DNA of 64,000 nucleotides. Origin: an uncultured Psychroserpens sp. (GTDB lineage: Bacteria; Bacteroidota; Bacteroidia; Flavobacteriales; Flavobacteriaceae). Shown piece by piece: positions 7,778 to 18,018 of the stretch (positions are counted from its first letter, which is position 1; each line of letters begins with the position of its first letter). Location of the stretch: NCBI GenBank assembly GCA_947489585.1, contig CANLEE010000003.1:1-64000 (forward strand), in the 5' to 3' direction. Position numbers and translations under genes: made by a program. Under the pieces are notes generated by a model. That model searched no databases, was not told the origin of the DNA, and saw only the letters and a list, made by a program, of their open reading frames with translations.

Positions 7778-10627
7778 ATGAAAAAAAGTTTTTTTATTAT
7801 TTTATTTGGAATGTTCTCCATGCTAACTGCATTTGCACAAGATACTATTGTAAAAGGTAGTGTTTTAGATGGCACTACGGGAGAGCCAATTCCTGATGTA
7901 ACGATTACCATTGAAGAAACAGGTCAGTCAGTCAATACTGATGCCAATGGTGAATTTCAATTTACTAGTATTGTTCCTTTAGGAGAACAAGTATTAAAAG
8001 TTGAAAAAGTAGGTTACACTACAAAACGTTATCCTATTGTAGTTAATGAAGGTCAAACTGTTGATATAAGCGGTATGACACTCGATTTTGATGATGGTGA
8101 TAATTCCGATTCTTTTGTTATTTCAATTTCTGATGATAATTTAAATAGTGAAGATGATGGACTAACAGATAACATTTCTGGATTACTACAATCGTCTAGA
8201 GATCAATTCTTAAGAGCAGCTGCATTTGACTTTAGCGCAACGTTTTTTAGACCTAGAGGTTTAGATAATGCTAATGGAAAAGTACTTATTAATGGTGTTG
8301 AAATGAACAAGCAGTTTAATGGAAGACCACAATGGGGAAATTGGGGAGGCGTAAATGATGTGCAAAGAAACCAAGAGTTTACAATTGGAATGTCTGTAAA
8401 TGACTATACTTTTGGAGATTTAGCAGGTACAAACAACATTATAATGCGAGCTTCTAAATACCGAGAAGGAGGAAGGGTTTCTTATGCGTCTGCTAACAGA
8501 AGTTACACAGGTCGTATTATGGCCAGTTATAGCTCAGGATTACTTAAAGGCGGATGGTCATACTCTGTATTAGCGTCTAGACGTTATGGAGATGAAGGTT
8601 ATGTTGACGGAACGCTTTACGATTCGAATTCATTCTTTGCCGCTGTAGAGAAAAAAATCAATGATAAACACAGTATTAACTTTACTGGAATCTATGCGCA
8701 GAATAGACGTGGTCGTTCAACAGCTATAACAGATGAAGTACTTAACTTAAAAGGAAGGCAATACAACCCATTTTGGGGAACACAAGATGGTGAAATCAGA
8801 AACTCTAGAGTTAGAGAAATAGAAGAGCCTATCTTAATGTTAAATCATTTCTGGGATATTAATTCTAAAACTAAATTGAATACCAATATTGCTTACCAGT
8901 TTGGTAAAATAGGTAATACGAGAATTGATAATGGAGGAACACGTTTAGTTAATTTTAATGGACAAGCTAGTTACTTAGGTGGCGCAAGAAATCCAGATCC
9001 ATCTTATTATCAAAACTTACCAAGTTATCATCTAAGGTTTCCTGATCCAACTTCAGCTGATTTTGAACAAGCATATTTAGCTGGGCAAGATTTTAGAAAT
9101 GATGGACAACTCGACTGGAATGCTTTATATAGTGCTAATGCTACAGTAAGAGCTCAAGGTGGAAATTCTATCTATGCTATTCAAGAAGATAGAAATGATG
9201 ACTCACAATTTACAATCAACACTATTTTAGATACTGAATTATCAGAACGTGTTAGATTAAATGGTATGGTGAGTTACAGAAAGTTAAAAAGTGAAAACTT
9301 TGCGAATCTTAAAGACCTTTTAGGAGGAACTGGATACTTAGATGTTGATTTCTTTGCTGAAGAAGATGCTAATGTGATTCAATCTTTAGAAGATATCGCT
9401 CAAAGTGATATAAGAAACCCTAATAGAATTGTTCAAGAAGGGGATCGTTACAAATATAATTACGAAATAGACGCTAATGTTATTACTGGATTTGCTCAAG
9501 CACAATTTAAATATAATAAGGTAGATTTCTATTTAGGTGCAAATATTTCGCAAACGACTTACCAAAGAAATGGTTTGTTTGAAAACGGAAACTTTTCTGG
9601 ATCACGTTCTTTTGGTGAAAGCGAAAAATTAGATTTCTCTAACTATGGCATTAAAGGTGGTGCTACATACAAAATCACAGGACGTCATCTTGTTGATGTT
9701 AATGCTAGTTACTTTACTAAAGCCCCTAGCATCAGAAATTCGTTTAGCAATGCAAGACAAAATAATGATGTTGTTATTGGTTTAGAAAGCGAAAAAATTC
9801 AATCTGTAGATGTAAGTTATATTTTTAGATCGCCAATCGTAAAAGCAAGACTTACTGGTTTCTATTCTGGATTTTCTGACGGAACAGATATTGGTTTCTT
9901 CTTTACTGAAGACCTTGCAGGTTTAGGCTTAGATACAGGAGATGCTTTCGTACAAGAGATTCTTACTAATGTTGAAAAAAGACACATAGGAGCAGAATTA
10001 GGTATTGAGGCACAAGTAACGCCAACAATAAAATTAAAAGCGGCGGCTTCTGTTGGTCAATACACCTTTAATAACAACCCAAACTTATACTTAACTAGTG
10101 ATGATTTTGATGGCCCTCTATCTTTTGGAGATGGAACAACAAACATCAAAGACAATCATGTAGCTGGTGGACCAGAACGTGCCTACCAAATAGGGTTTGA
10201 ATATCGTGATCCTGATTTTTGGAATGTGGGTGTAACTACCAATTATTTCTCAAACGCTTACATTGATGTAAGTAACTTAGCAAGGTCTGCAAACTTTACT
10301 ACAGACTTTGACGGTCAACCAATTGTAGGTTATGATGAAAATGTTGCAAAAGGCTTATTAAAACAAGAACAGTTTGATGACTATATGCTTGTTAATGTCA
10401 TTGGAGGTAAATCTTGGCGAGTAGGTGACTACTTCGTTGGTTTCTTCGCAACTATAAATAATGTATTTAATCAAGAATTTAAAACTGGTGGATTTGAACA
10501 ATCAAGATTAGCCACATACGATAGAGTGTTAGAAGATAAATCTAGAGACAATGGTCCTGTTTTTGGTTCTCGTTATTTCAACGGAAACGGAACAACATAC
10601 TATTTAAACGTATATCTAAGATTCTAA
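7778..10627 (+). CDS. TonB-dependent outer membrane receptor
   Basis: This 949-residue protein has a signal peptide (1-20), then a carboxypeptidase-regulatory-like Ig domain (about 24-100: VKGSVLDGTTGEPIPDVTI). A plug domain follows (about 130-230, with RPRGLDNANGKVLINGVEMN) and then a long beta-barrel ending in the outer-membrane signature YLNVYLRF. Such receptors import large substrates with energy from TonB-ExbBD. It is followed after 61 bp by a DUF5689 lipoprotein, the likely surface-exposed partner, and faces a secreted nuclease-fold enzyme. The set is reminiscent of SusC/SusD-like pairs used for phosphate or nucleic-acid scavenging. The substrate is inferred from context only. Confidence 0.9.
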   Translation: MKKSFFIILFGMFSMLTAFAQDTIVKGSVLDGTTGEPIPDVTITIEETGQSVNTDANGEFQFTSIVPLGEQVLKVEKVGYTTKRYPIVVNEGQTVDISGMTLDFDDGDNSDSFVISISDDNLNSEDDGLTDNISGLLQSSRDQFLRAAAFDFSATFFRPRGLDNANGKVLINGVEMNKQFNGRPQWGNWGGVNDVQRNQEFTIGMSVNDYTFGDLAGTNNIIMRASKYREGGRVSYASANRSYTGRIMASYSSGLLKGGWSYSVLASRRYGDEGYVDGTLYDSNSFFAAVEKKINDKHSINFTGIYAQNRRGRSTAITDEVLNLKGRQYNPFWGTQDGEIRNSRVREIEEPILMLNHFWDINSKTKLNTNIAYQFGKIGNTRIDNGGTRLVNFNGQASYLGGARNPDPSYYQNLPSYHLRFPDPTSADFEQAYLAGQDFRNDGQLDWNALYSANATVRAQGGNSIYAIQEDRNDDSQFTINTILDTELSERVRLNGMVSYRKLKSENFANLKDLLGGTGYLDVDFFAEEDANVIQSLEDIAQSDIRNPNRIVQEGDRYKYNYEIDANVITGFAQAQFKYNKVDFYLGANISQTTYQRNGLFENGNFSGSRSFGESEKLDFSNYGIKGGATYKITGRHLVDVNASYFTKAPSIRNSFSNARQNNDVVIGLESEKIQSVDVSYIFRSPIVKARLTGFYSGFSDGTDIGFFFTEDLAGLGLDTGDAFVQEILTNVEKRHIGAELGIEAQVTPTIKLKAAASVGQYTFNNNPNLYLTSDDFDGPLSFGDGTTNIKDNHVAGGPERAYQIGFEYRDPDFWNVGVTTNYFSNAYIDVSNLARSANFTTDFDGQPIVGYDENVAKGLLKQEQFDDYMLVNVIGGKSWRVGDYFVGFFATINNVFNQEFKTGGFEQSRLATYDRVLEDKSRDNGPVFGSRYFNGNGTTYYLNVYLRF

Positions 10628-10688
10628 AAAGCATAAAATAAATTTCAAAATAATATCCTTTCTTAAGGATGCGATAAAAAAAGAAAAA

Positions 10689-12107
10689 ATGAAAACAATT
10701 AAATTAAACAAAATCATACTACTCGCTTTAGGTTTAGTGGTATTTAATGCTTGTGTACAGGATGATGATTTTGACACACCTAATACTACAGTTACTGATC
10801 CTGTTATTGACGGAAACATTATTGATATTGATGCCGTTATTGGAAACTTAGTGCAATCTGGAGAGGACATCATTACATTTGAAGACACAAATAACTTTAT
10901 GGAAGGTTATGTAATCTCTAGTGATGAAGGCGGTAATTTCTTCGAAGAATTAGTATTACAAGATAGAACTGAAAACCCAACAGCAGGTATTGTTGTTCAA
11001 GTTGACGTTAATCCATTATTTACTATTTATGACTTCGGAAGAAAAGTATATATAAAACTTGATGGTTTGTCTGTTGCTGTTGATAATGGTGTTGTACAAA
11101 TAGGAAGAAGAGATGGAAATGAATTAGCAAAAATTGCAGCTTCTGAAATGTCAGAAACTATCCTTCGAACTTCTGAAGTAGCAACAATTGTACCTTTAGA
11201 GGTTAACATTAGCGATTTTTCTAACGACCTTGAAAACTTGTTTATTCGTTTAACTGATGTGCAATTCAATAGAAATGATGTTCTTGGAGATGATTTAAAA
11301 ACATTTGCTGCAGAAGATACTGATCAATTTGACGGAGAACGTCTTTTAGAAAGCTGTACAGGTAGCTCATCTGTAATTTTAAGCACAAGTACCTTTTCAG
11401 ATTTTAAATCGTTATTATTACCTGCAAATAGAGGTACCCTTGATGGTATTTTAACAAGAGACTTTTTTGATGAGTTCTATACTGTAGTTCTTAATTCTCC
11501 TGAAGACATCAATTTTGATAATGATATGCGTTGTGACCCTATTGAGTTATCTTGTGGTATTGCAGCGACAACTGGTGCAACCAACTTATTTGAAGACGAT
11601 TTTGAATCACAGTCTGTAAACTCTTTAATTTCTGGCAATGGTTGGACTAACTTTATCGAAGCTGGTTCTGAAGGCTGGGAAGCATATACTCAAGGAGGCG
11701 CAAATTCATCTCAAGGAGTTTCTGCTAGAGTAGGATCATTTAATTCTGGTGATGCAAGCACTGTGGCTTGGTTAATTACACCACAAATTGATTTAGATGC
11801 TAACTCAGACGTAACATTAAATTTTGAAACATCTAATAGTTTCTCTGACGGAAGTACATTGGAAATCTTATTTTCTAACGATTGGGATGGAACAGAAGGA
11901 GGCATCGCAACTGCAACTTGGGGAATCATCACTGATGCTTATGTTACTCAAGACAGTGATTTCTTTGGAGACTGGTTTGAATCTGGAAATGTTGATCTTT
12001 CATGCGGTTCAGGTCAAATTTACGTAGCATTTAAATATGTAGGTAGTGGACAAGGTGATTTTGATGGAACTTATGAATTAGATTTTGTGAGTATTGACGC
12101 TCAATAA
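10689..12107 (+). CDS. DUF5689 / choice-of-anchor J lipoprotein
   Basis: This 472-residue lipoprotein has a lipobox ending at Cys22 (VFNAC) followed by acidic residues, typical of surface-exposed Bacteroidota lipoproteins. Residues about 35-285 match the DUF5689 pattern (EGYVISSDEGGNFFEELVLQD, GRKVYIKLDGL). Residues about 300-472 form a choice-of-anchor J / MAM-like jelly-roll (DDFESQ, WLITPQIDL, LDFVSI). It is co-directional with and 61 bp after the TonB receptor, so it is probably in the same operon. It likely captures substrate for the receptor. It is followed by a terminator. Confidence 0.85.
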   Translation: MKTIKLNKIILLALGLVVFNACVQDDDFDTPNTTVTDPVIDGNIIDIDAVIGNLVQSGEDIITFEDTNNFMEGYVISSDEGGNFFEELVLQDRTENPTAGIVVQVDVNPLFTIYDFGRKVYIKLDGLSVAVDNGVVQIGRRDGNELAKIAASEMSETILRTSEVATIVPLEVNISDFSNDLENLFIRLTDVQFNRNDVLGDDLKTFAAEDTDQFDGERLLESCTGSSSVILSTSTFSDFKSLLLPANRGTLDGILTRDFFDEFYTVVLNSPEDINFDNDMRCDPIELSCGIAATTGATNLFEDDFESQSVNSLISGNGWTNFIEAGSEGWEAYTQGGANSSQGVSARVGSFNSGDASTVAWLITPQIDLDANSDVTLNFETSNSFSDGSTLEILFSNDWDGTEGGIATATWGIITDAYVTQDSDFFGDWFESGNVDLSCGSGQIYVAFKYVGSGQGDFDGTYELDFVSIDAQ

Positions 12108-12125
12108 AATTAAATCTTTATAAAG

Positions 12126-12154
12126 AAAGCCACATCAAGATTGATGTGGCTTTT
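12126..12154 (+). terminator. Intrinsic terminator after the TonB-receptor operon
   Basis: GCCACATC and GATGTGGC pair around a short loop and are followed by TTTTCTTTT. It lies 20 bp after the DUF5689 stop codon. Confidence 0.85.
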
Positions 12155-12172
12155 CTTTTATCTACAAATACT

Positions 12173-12553
12173 ATGACTACGTTTGACTTATTATTTTTTA
12201 ATGTTTTTCAACATTATAAACCTACTCAAAAAAAGAAAGCTAATGACATCGCGTTGTTTTATATTTCTACGCTTCAGTGCAGTCTCCTCTTATTGTCTGG
12301 CATAGTCATTTCAATATTCTTAGATGAAATGAATGCAACAGCCATATCTTCAAGTAAAGCCTGGACACTTTTCATTATGGCAAGTATTTTTATTTTTTTT
12401 AAAAACTGGATTCAATATAGTGGAAAAAAAAGAAGGGTTTTAAATGCCAAAAGAAATAGCAAGCATCAACCTCAACATTATAATATTTGGATGCTTTGGT
12501 CCTTATTATTAGGCTGCATTATATTATCAATTATTTTACTTAGCTCATTTTAA
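12173..12553 (+). CDS. Small conserved membrane protein, unknown function
   Basis: This protein of 126 residues starts at ATG 12173. An upstream in-frame GTG at 12146 lies inside the preceding terminator stem and is rejected. Three hydrophobic stretches are visible, near residues 32-50, 60-80 and 103-124, with a basic loop (KKRRVLNAKRNSKH) between the last two. The N-terminus (LLFFNVFQHYKPTQKKKANDI) is polar and probably cytoplasmic. No family with a known role is recognised. It is flanked by terminators and looks monocistronic. Confidence 0.65.
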   Translation: MTTFDLLFFNVFQHYKPTQKKKANDIALFYISTLQCSLLLLSGIVISIFLDEMNATAISSSKAWTLFIMASIFIFFKNWIQYSGKKRRVLNAKRNSKHQPQHYNIWMLWSLLLGCIILSIILLSSF

Positions 12554-12587
12554 TTATAGAATTTATATAAGCGGTAGCCATTAATAA

Positions 12588-12620
12588 AAAAACCTCTAGC
12601 AAAATTTGCTAGAGGTTTTT
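12588..12620. terminator. Bidirectional intrinsic terminator
   Basis: A 13-bp perfect stem (12588-12600 with 12608-12620) has a 7-nt loop and A/T flanks. It lies between the convergent genes ending at 12553 and 12640. Confidence 0.9.
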
Positions 12621-12639
12621 TATTAAAGTATATGATTGA

Positions 12640-15600
12640 TTAATTCAATCTCTGGATGTAAACCCAAGCGCTTCTTCGCTCGCCATCTCTGTACTCCATT
12701 GTATAGAAATATGTTCCTACTGGCAGTTCTTCACCATCATTGGTTTGTCCATGCCATTCATCTGTATAGTTAGTTTTAGAATACACTAAAGTTCCTAATC
12801 TATTAAAGATTTCTAATTTACTTACCTCATAACTACTTAAATCAAATGTATCATTCATACCATCTCCGTTTGGAGAAATTCCTTGAGGAATAACGCAACT
12901 CTCTAACTCTATAACAGTTTGCGTTGTAATACTAGAACATCCTGTATCATTAAAAATAGCTTCAATGTCATAATCTCCAGCAATTAATACTGGAAGTGTT
13001 AATCCATTTTCTCCAGTAATCAATACACCATCTAAATACCAGTTAATAGTAACTTCAGAAGTCGTATAATTTACAGGAGTCGCCTCAATAATAATAGGTA
13101 TCGTAGCATTAGGGCAAACTTCGTAATCAAAATCTTGAGTGAAAGTAGTCTCAGGTTCGATTCCTAATACTAGGTTAAAGCTTGTTGTATTAATACAGCC
13201 TGTAGCGTTATTAGTCACCTGAGCATAACCTGTTTGCGGGTTAGATAAACTCGTATAAGGACTTACTAATGGGTTTATGCCATCGATAGCATCTTGTTCA
13301 GTTAAATGATAGGTTACCGTAAAATCATCAGGACTTTGTGTGTCTCCTAAAATTGGTAAATCATTATCTGGTAAATTAAATACAGCTGTATCATTTCCAA
13401 TAGAACATCCAATTAAATCTGGTGGCATATTTGCGATTGGTAATGGTAAAAACTCAACTAGAATTTCATCTGATATAATACACGATGGTGAGAATATAAT
13501 TTGAGTAGTATATGTACCATCCTCAGTAACAACTAAAGTATTAGTCGTTTCTCCATCAATCACAAAACCATCTTTAAACCATACATGATCTACTGTAGGA
13601 GCTTGAGTTTGTAAAATAACTTCTTCTCCAATACAAGCAGCCGTTCCTGCTGCTACAGTAATATCAGCTCCTAACTCAACTTCACCAATATCAAAACTAC
13701 CTGCTTTTAAGAATACACCAGAATCTAAAGCAGTATCTGTTGCATCAGCCATTACTAATTTGATATGGTATGTTTCTCCAATATTAACAGGAGAAAAAGC
13801 TGTAAATACTGTTGTTCTACCATCAAAAGAGATAGGAGGAAGGTTTTGCGGTACATAACCTCCAAAGTATTCTTCGTTTATCGCTGGACATCCAGGGTTT
13901 TCTGGGTGAATATTTGTTACTAATATAGGTGTTGTTGTTCCTGGCAATACGGCAAGGTTTGTCGTTACACCATTATCATCAGTTAATAAAAATGCAAATG
14001 CATCAGAGAATGTACACTCAAATGTTCCACCAGTACTTCCGTTGTATTCTTCGGAAGCCATTAAGAAATCAAAGCTGATTTCATCTGATAATGGGACAAA
14101 GTCAAATTCAATGATACTTGCGTTATTAGAATTGATTCCTACAGCAGTATCTAATTCTGCATCTCCTGGCCAACCAAAACCACCATCACTCATGGCATCA
14201 AAATTTGGTCCTGATGCTCTACTTGCATCACCAGATGTTAAAATAATACCTTCATCAAATGGGAAACTATCTTCGTCAGCTGAGAAATAACCGATACCAT
14301 TAACATCACCAAAATTAGTTCCTGTTGAGAATTCTATATTTGTAATCTGAGCACAAGGGCTATCTATCAAAATATCTACAACTAATTCTTCAATAGTGTA
14401 AGTGTCTTGATCTACAGTTACATTACCACTACCTGGTCTAATACATAAGTCAAACGTATAATCTACACCTTCATCCCCTGCTGAGAATACTCTAACAAAA
14501 TAGGTATTACCTACAGTTAAAGATGGTGTTAAACTTGCATTATCTCCCGAGCAATATAACTCTACAGGAGCATCACAAGTCCCTTCATAAACTGCATGAT
14601 CTAGATTTTGAAAGAAACCTCCACCATCAATATTAATTAACTGAATAATTTGAAATTCATTTAACGCAGTAAATTCAAACCAAACATCATCATCAGGATC
14701 ACCAGCACAAGTTCCTACTGGAATCCCAGATTCAGTAGCTTCTAATAAGGTTCCTGAAGTTATAATATCACAACTATCATCTGCATTTACGCCAGCTACA
14801 GTTGCATTACAAGGGTTGTCATTATCTGGAGGACAAGCTAATAATTGAATAGCATCACTATTAATAACACAATTAATATCTTGATCATTATCTATTGTGA
14901 TAATTACGTCAACTCCAAATGGGAAAGGTCCAACTTGATACACACCAGTCGCTGTAGCAGGAACTGTATTGGCATCAATATTATTTGAGATAGTTAATGA
15001 TGTAGCATCACCTAGAGAAGTTACATTAACATCAACCAAAAATTGTTGCCCGTTATCACAATCATCAATAACTTGATATGTTGCTGTTGGGTTGACACAT
15101 GTAGCACAAGTTACTGTGTAATCAATTCCATCTGAACAACAAAAACTACCAGAGGCACAGCTTACCGAACCATCAGATGTAACTTGCATAAAAATCGTAT
15201 CACCAGTAGATTGAAAAACCAATCCATCTAAAACACCATTATTTCCTTCACCATTGTATAATTCTGTTACACCATCTGAATCTAATACAACTAGGAAATC
15301 AAAAGGATCGCCTTCAATTTCTCCTGCATTTATAGTAATCCTTACTGGAGAACCATCAGTGCTTGTATATGAAAACTGATTAGCATCATTATTATCGTAG
15401 CAATAAAATAAATCTAATGGCCCTGCAGCACAATCAACATCAAAATCGGTTTGCACTGTTGTAGTAAATTCTACTGGACCAACCCAGCTACTAAATCCAT
15501 CAACTCCACAATCTGCTCTTACCCAGACTTCATAAGCTGTTGAAAATGCCAAGCCTGTTTCGTTTACTGTTGTTGCTGTTACTACAGTTCCAGAACCCGT

Positions 15601-17880
15601 AGGTTGACCAGTTCCAGCAGGTTGAACGACATATTCCCATGATGCTTCAGCACCTCCTGCGGTCCAACTTATATCTGCAGTAGTCCCTCCAACATTAGCA
15701 ACACCTAAACCAGTTGGTTCTTGGCATGAAGGAATTCCACGTACTCTAAAATTGTCTACAAATATATCATTGTCTTCAGTATCATCTACTGTTCCTTCAG
15801 AACCTAAAATACCAAACTGAACGATTTGTCCAGCATAAGCTGTAAGATCAAACACAACTTGTGTTCCTGTAGCAGGAACCACAGATGTATTATCCCACGT
15901 TAATAAATTTGTCCAAGTTGCACCATTATCTGTTGATATTAATAACTCTACTGTATCATCTGATCCTAAAGTCCCTGCATTGGTAGCACTACCAAATTGC
16001 ATAATTCCAAAATCGAAATCGACTTGAAAAGGGCCTCCTGTTAAATCAAATTGGGGTGATAATATCCAATCACTTTTAAAAGCTTGCCATAAATTAATCT
16101 TATATGCGCCATCAAAACCGTTATTTAAGAATCCATCAGGTCCCCAATCTCCAGCACCTAATCCTGTAGGTCCTGTTGTAGCGTCTCCATCAGCTGCTTC
16201 ATCCCAACAATCTGGTATAATTGTACCAAAAGTTTCTAAATAATCAGGAACAAACACATCACATGCAGATTGAAAATTCACTGGACCTACCCAGCTACTT
16301 AAGCCATCTGTACCACCACAATCAGCTCTTACCCAAACTTCATAATCAGTTATAGGAGTTAACCCTGTTGCTGTGTATGGATTATTTGTTGTCGCTGTTC
16401 CTGGACCAGCTGGCAAACCTGTTCCTACAGGTTGAACCGCGACTTCCCAAGCTGTTTCTGCACCTCCAGGTGTCCAACTTATGTCCGCAGTAAATGCAGT
16501 TATATTATCTACAGTTACTCCTGTAGGTTCTTGACATGTTGGTATTGCGCGTACTCTAAAATTATCTACAAAAACATCATTATCTTCGGTATCATCTACT
16601 GTTCCTTCAGAACCTAAAATACCAAACTGAACGATTTGTCCTGAATAAGCTGTTAAATCTATAACAACCTGTGTCCCTGTTGCTGGTACAACACTAGTGT
16701 TATCAAATGTTAATAAACTGGTCCAAGTTGTACCATTATCTGTACTTATTAATACTTCAACTGTATCATCTGACCCTAAAGTCCCTGCATTGGTAGCACT
16801 AGCAAATTGCATAATTCCAAAATCAAAATCCAATTGAAACGGTCCTCCTGTTAAATCAAACTGAGGTGATAATATCCAATCACTTTTAAAAGCTTGCCAT
16901 AAATTAATCTTATAAGCACCATCGAAACCATTATTTAAGAATCCATCAGGTCCCCAATCTCCGCCACCTAATCCTGTAGGTCCTGTTGTAGCGTCTCCAT
17001 CTGCTGCTTCATCCCAGCAATTTGGTATTATTGTACCAAAATTTTCCACATACTCTGGTACGAATACATCACATGCAGATTGAAAGTTTGCTGGGCCAGC
17101 CCAAACACTTAATCCATCAGCATTACAATCAGACCTTACATAAACTTCGTAATCTGTTATAGCTGTTAAACCTGTTACAGTATAAGGGTTGTTAGTTGTC
17201 ATTGTTCCTGCACCAGTAGGTTCTCCTGTTCCTGCAGGTTGTACAACAACTTCCCATGCTGTTTCTGTGCCTCCTGCTGTCCAAGCTATATCTGCTGAGT
17301 TAGCAGTTACACCTGTCACAGTTATATCTGATGGAAAGTTACATGTAGAGTTATAAACTTGTACGTTATCAACTAACCAATACCAAGCCCAATCGTTACC
17401 ATCATTATAAATAAATCTTATTTGCATAGCAGCGTTTGAATACGCTGTAATGTCAATATGTTGTTGATCTGGAGCATCAAATCCTCCTGCATCTGCAGTT
17501 TGATTTAAGACTTCAATCCAATTGGTTCCATCAAAGACCTCTACAATGGCAGTGTCAGCACCAATATTGTTATAGAATTGGTCAAAATCTAAAAATAATG
17601 CTACAGCTCCAGTAGTATCAAAAACTGGAGAGGTTAACTCTTCAATAAGTTCAGTTCCATTACCATTAGCATCACTATCTACAATGGCACAATTGGTTCC
17701 GTTAAGAGCATTAATTCCTCCTTGTTGACCAGAAATCCAAGAATCTCCTGTAGCTGCACCACCATCGGTAACAGTCCAAGTCGCAGGAATTTCAGTATCA
17801 AAATTTTCTTGTAAATACGTTTGCGCATCTACCCAAGTACAGGCAAATAAAAGCGCAATTATTAAAATAATTTTTTTCAT
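12640..17880 (-). CDS. Large T9SS type B adhesin with FN3, MAM-like and choice-of-anchor L domains
   Basis: This protein has 1746 residues. Domains in order: signal peptide (1-20); MAM/choice-of-anchor J-like (about 21-175); FN3 (177-266); MAM-like (267-446); FN3 (447-533); MAM-like (535-718); FN3 (720-810); CUB-like Cys-rich region (810-926); a beta domain (926-1020); a PPC-like domain (about 1022-1150); choice-of-anchor L (about 1153-1400, with FLMASEEYNGS); two or three Ig/PKD-like units; and the type B T9SS sorting domain (about 1661-1746) with SPNGDGMNDTFDLS. Residues 267-533 and the following segment are a near-exact tandem duplication. It is the last gene of a minus-strand cluster with PorP/SprF and an OmpA protein, which are probable secretion or anchoring partners. 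It is likely a cell-surface adhesin, possibly for gliding or biofilm. Confidence 0.9.
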   Translation of the reverse strand: MKKIILIIALLFACTWVDAQTYLQENFDTEIPATWTVTDGGAATGDSWISGQQGGINALNGTNCAIVDSDANGNGTELIEELTSPVFDTTGAVALFLDFDQFYNNIGADTAIVEVFDGTNWIEVLNQTADAGGFDAPDQQHIDITAYSNAAMQIRFIYNDGNDWAWYWLVDNVQVYNSTCNFPSDITVTGVTANSADIAWTAGGTETAWEVVVQPAGTGEPTGAGTMTTNNPYTVTGLTAITDYEVYVRSDCNADGLSVWAGPANFQSACDVFVPEYVENFGTIIPNCWDEAADGDATTGPTGLGGGDWGPDGFLNNGFDGAYKINLWQAFKSDWILSPQFDLTGGPFQLDFDFGIMQFASATNAGTLGSDDTVEVLISTDNGTTWTSLLTFDNTSVVPATGTQVVIDLTAYSGQIVQFGILGSEGTVDDTEDNDVFVDNFRVRAIPTCQEPTGVTVDNITAFTADISWTPGGAETAWEVAVQPVGTGLPAGPGTATTNNPYTATGLTPITDYEVWVRADCGGTDGLSSWVGPVNFQSACDVFVPDYLETFGTIIPDCWDEAADGDATTGPTGLGAGDWGPDGFLNNGFDGAYKINLWQAFKSDWILSPQFDLTGGPFQVDFDFGIMQFGSATNAGTLGSDDTVELLISTDNGATWTNLLTWDNTSVVPATGTQVVFDLTAYAGQIVQFGILGSEGTVDDTEDNDIFVDNFRVRGIPSCQEPTGLGVANVGGTTADISWTAGGAEASWEYVVQPAGTGQPTGSGTVVTATTVNETGLAFSTAYEVWVRADCGVDGFSSWVGPVEFTTTVQTDFDVDCAAGPLDLFYCYDNNDANQFSYTSTDGSPVRITINAGEIEGDPFDFLVVLDSDGVTELYNGEGNNGVLDGLVFQSTGDTIFMQVTSDGSVSCASGSFCCSDGIDYTVTCATCVNPTATYQVIDDCDNGQQFLVDVNVTSLGDATSLTISNNIDANTVPATATGVYQVGPFPFGVDVIITIDNDQDINCVINSDAIQLLACPPDNDNPCNATVAGVNADDSCDIITSGTLLEATESGIPVGTCAGDPDDDVWFEFTALNEFQIIQLINIDGGGFFQNLDHAVYEGTCDAPVELYCSGDNASLTPSLTVGNTYFVRVFSAGDEGVDYTFDLCIRPGSGNVTVDQDTYTIEELVVDILIDSPCAQITNIEFSTGTNFGDVNGIGYFSADEDSFPFDEGIILTSGDASRASGPNFDAMSDGGFGWPGDAELDTAVGINSNNASIIEFDFVPLSDEISFDFLMASEEYNGSTGGTFECTFSDAFAFLLTDDNGVTTNLAVLPGTTTPILVTNIHPENPGCPAINEEYFGGYVPQNLPPISFDGRTTVFTAFSPVNIGETYHIKLVMADATDTALDSGVFLKAGSFDIGEVELGADITVAAGTAACIGEEVILQTQAPTVDHVWFKDGFVIDGETTNTLVVTEDGTYTTQIIFSPSCIISDEILVEFLPLPIANMPPDLIGCSIGNDTAVFNLPDNDLPILGDTQSPDDFTVTYHLTEQDAIDGINPLVSPYTSLSNPQTGYAQVTNNATGCINTTSFNLVLGIEPETTFTQDFDYEVCPNATIPIIIEATPVNYTTSEVTINWYLDGVLITGENGLTLPVLIAGDYDIEAIFNDTGCSSITTQTVIELESCVIPQGISPNGDGMNDTFDLSSYEVSKLEIFNRLGTLVYSKTNYTDEWHGQTNDGEELPVGTYFYTMEYRDGERRSAWVYIQRLN
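15720..17085 (-). repeat. Tandem in-frame duplication, 810-bp period
   Basis: An FN3/MAM-like module is duplicated inside the 1746-residue adhesin. Identical landmarks fall at 16061 and 16871, an offset of 810 bp (270 residues). The second copy is truncated near 15720. Most differences are single bases, many of them silent, so the duplication is recent or kept alike by gene conversion. Confidence 0.88.
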
Positions 17881-17948
17881 TTGTGTTGGTTGTTTTTTTA
17901 CTTTTTCTTTAACATGATTTAGCTTAGCAATTTTTGATTATAAACCAT

Positions 17949-17979
17949 AAAAGCCCTAGTTGATTAATTCAGGGCTTTT
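17949..17979 (-). terminator. Intrinsic terminator after the OmpA-like gene
   Basis: AAAAGCCCT (17949-17957) pairs with AGGGCTTTT (17971-17979) around a 13-nt loop. It lies 40 bp beyond the OmpA stop codon, so the 1746-residue adhesin may be partly or wholly transcribed on its own. Confidence 0.75.
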
Positions 17980-18018
17980 ATATTGGTTAGTAAATCATTA
18001 AATATTGTTTTATTATTA

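Noticed and set aside
12146..12172. Upstream GTG start for the small membrane protein
   Set aside because: The codon lies inside the stem of the preceding terminator; ATG 12173 gives a normal start.
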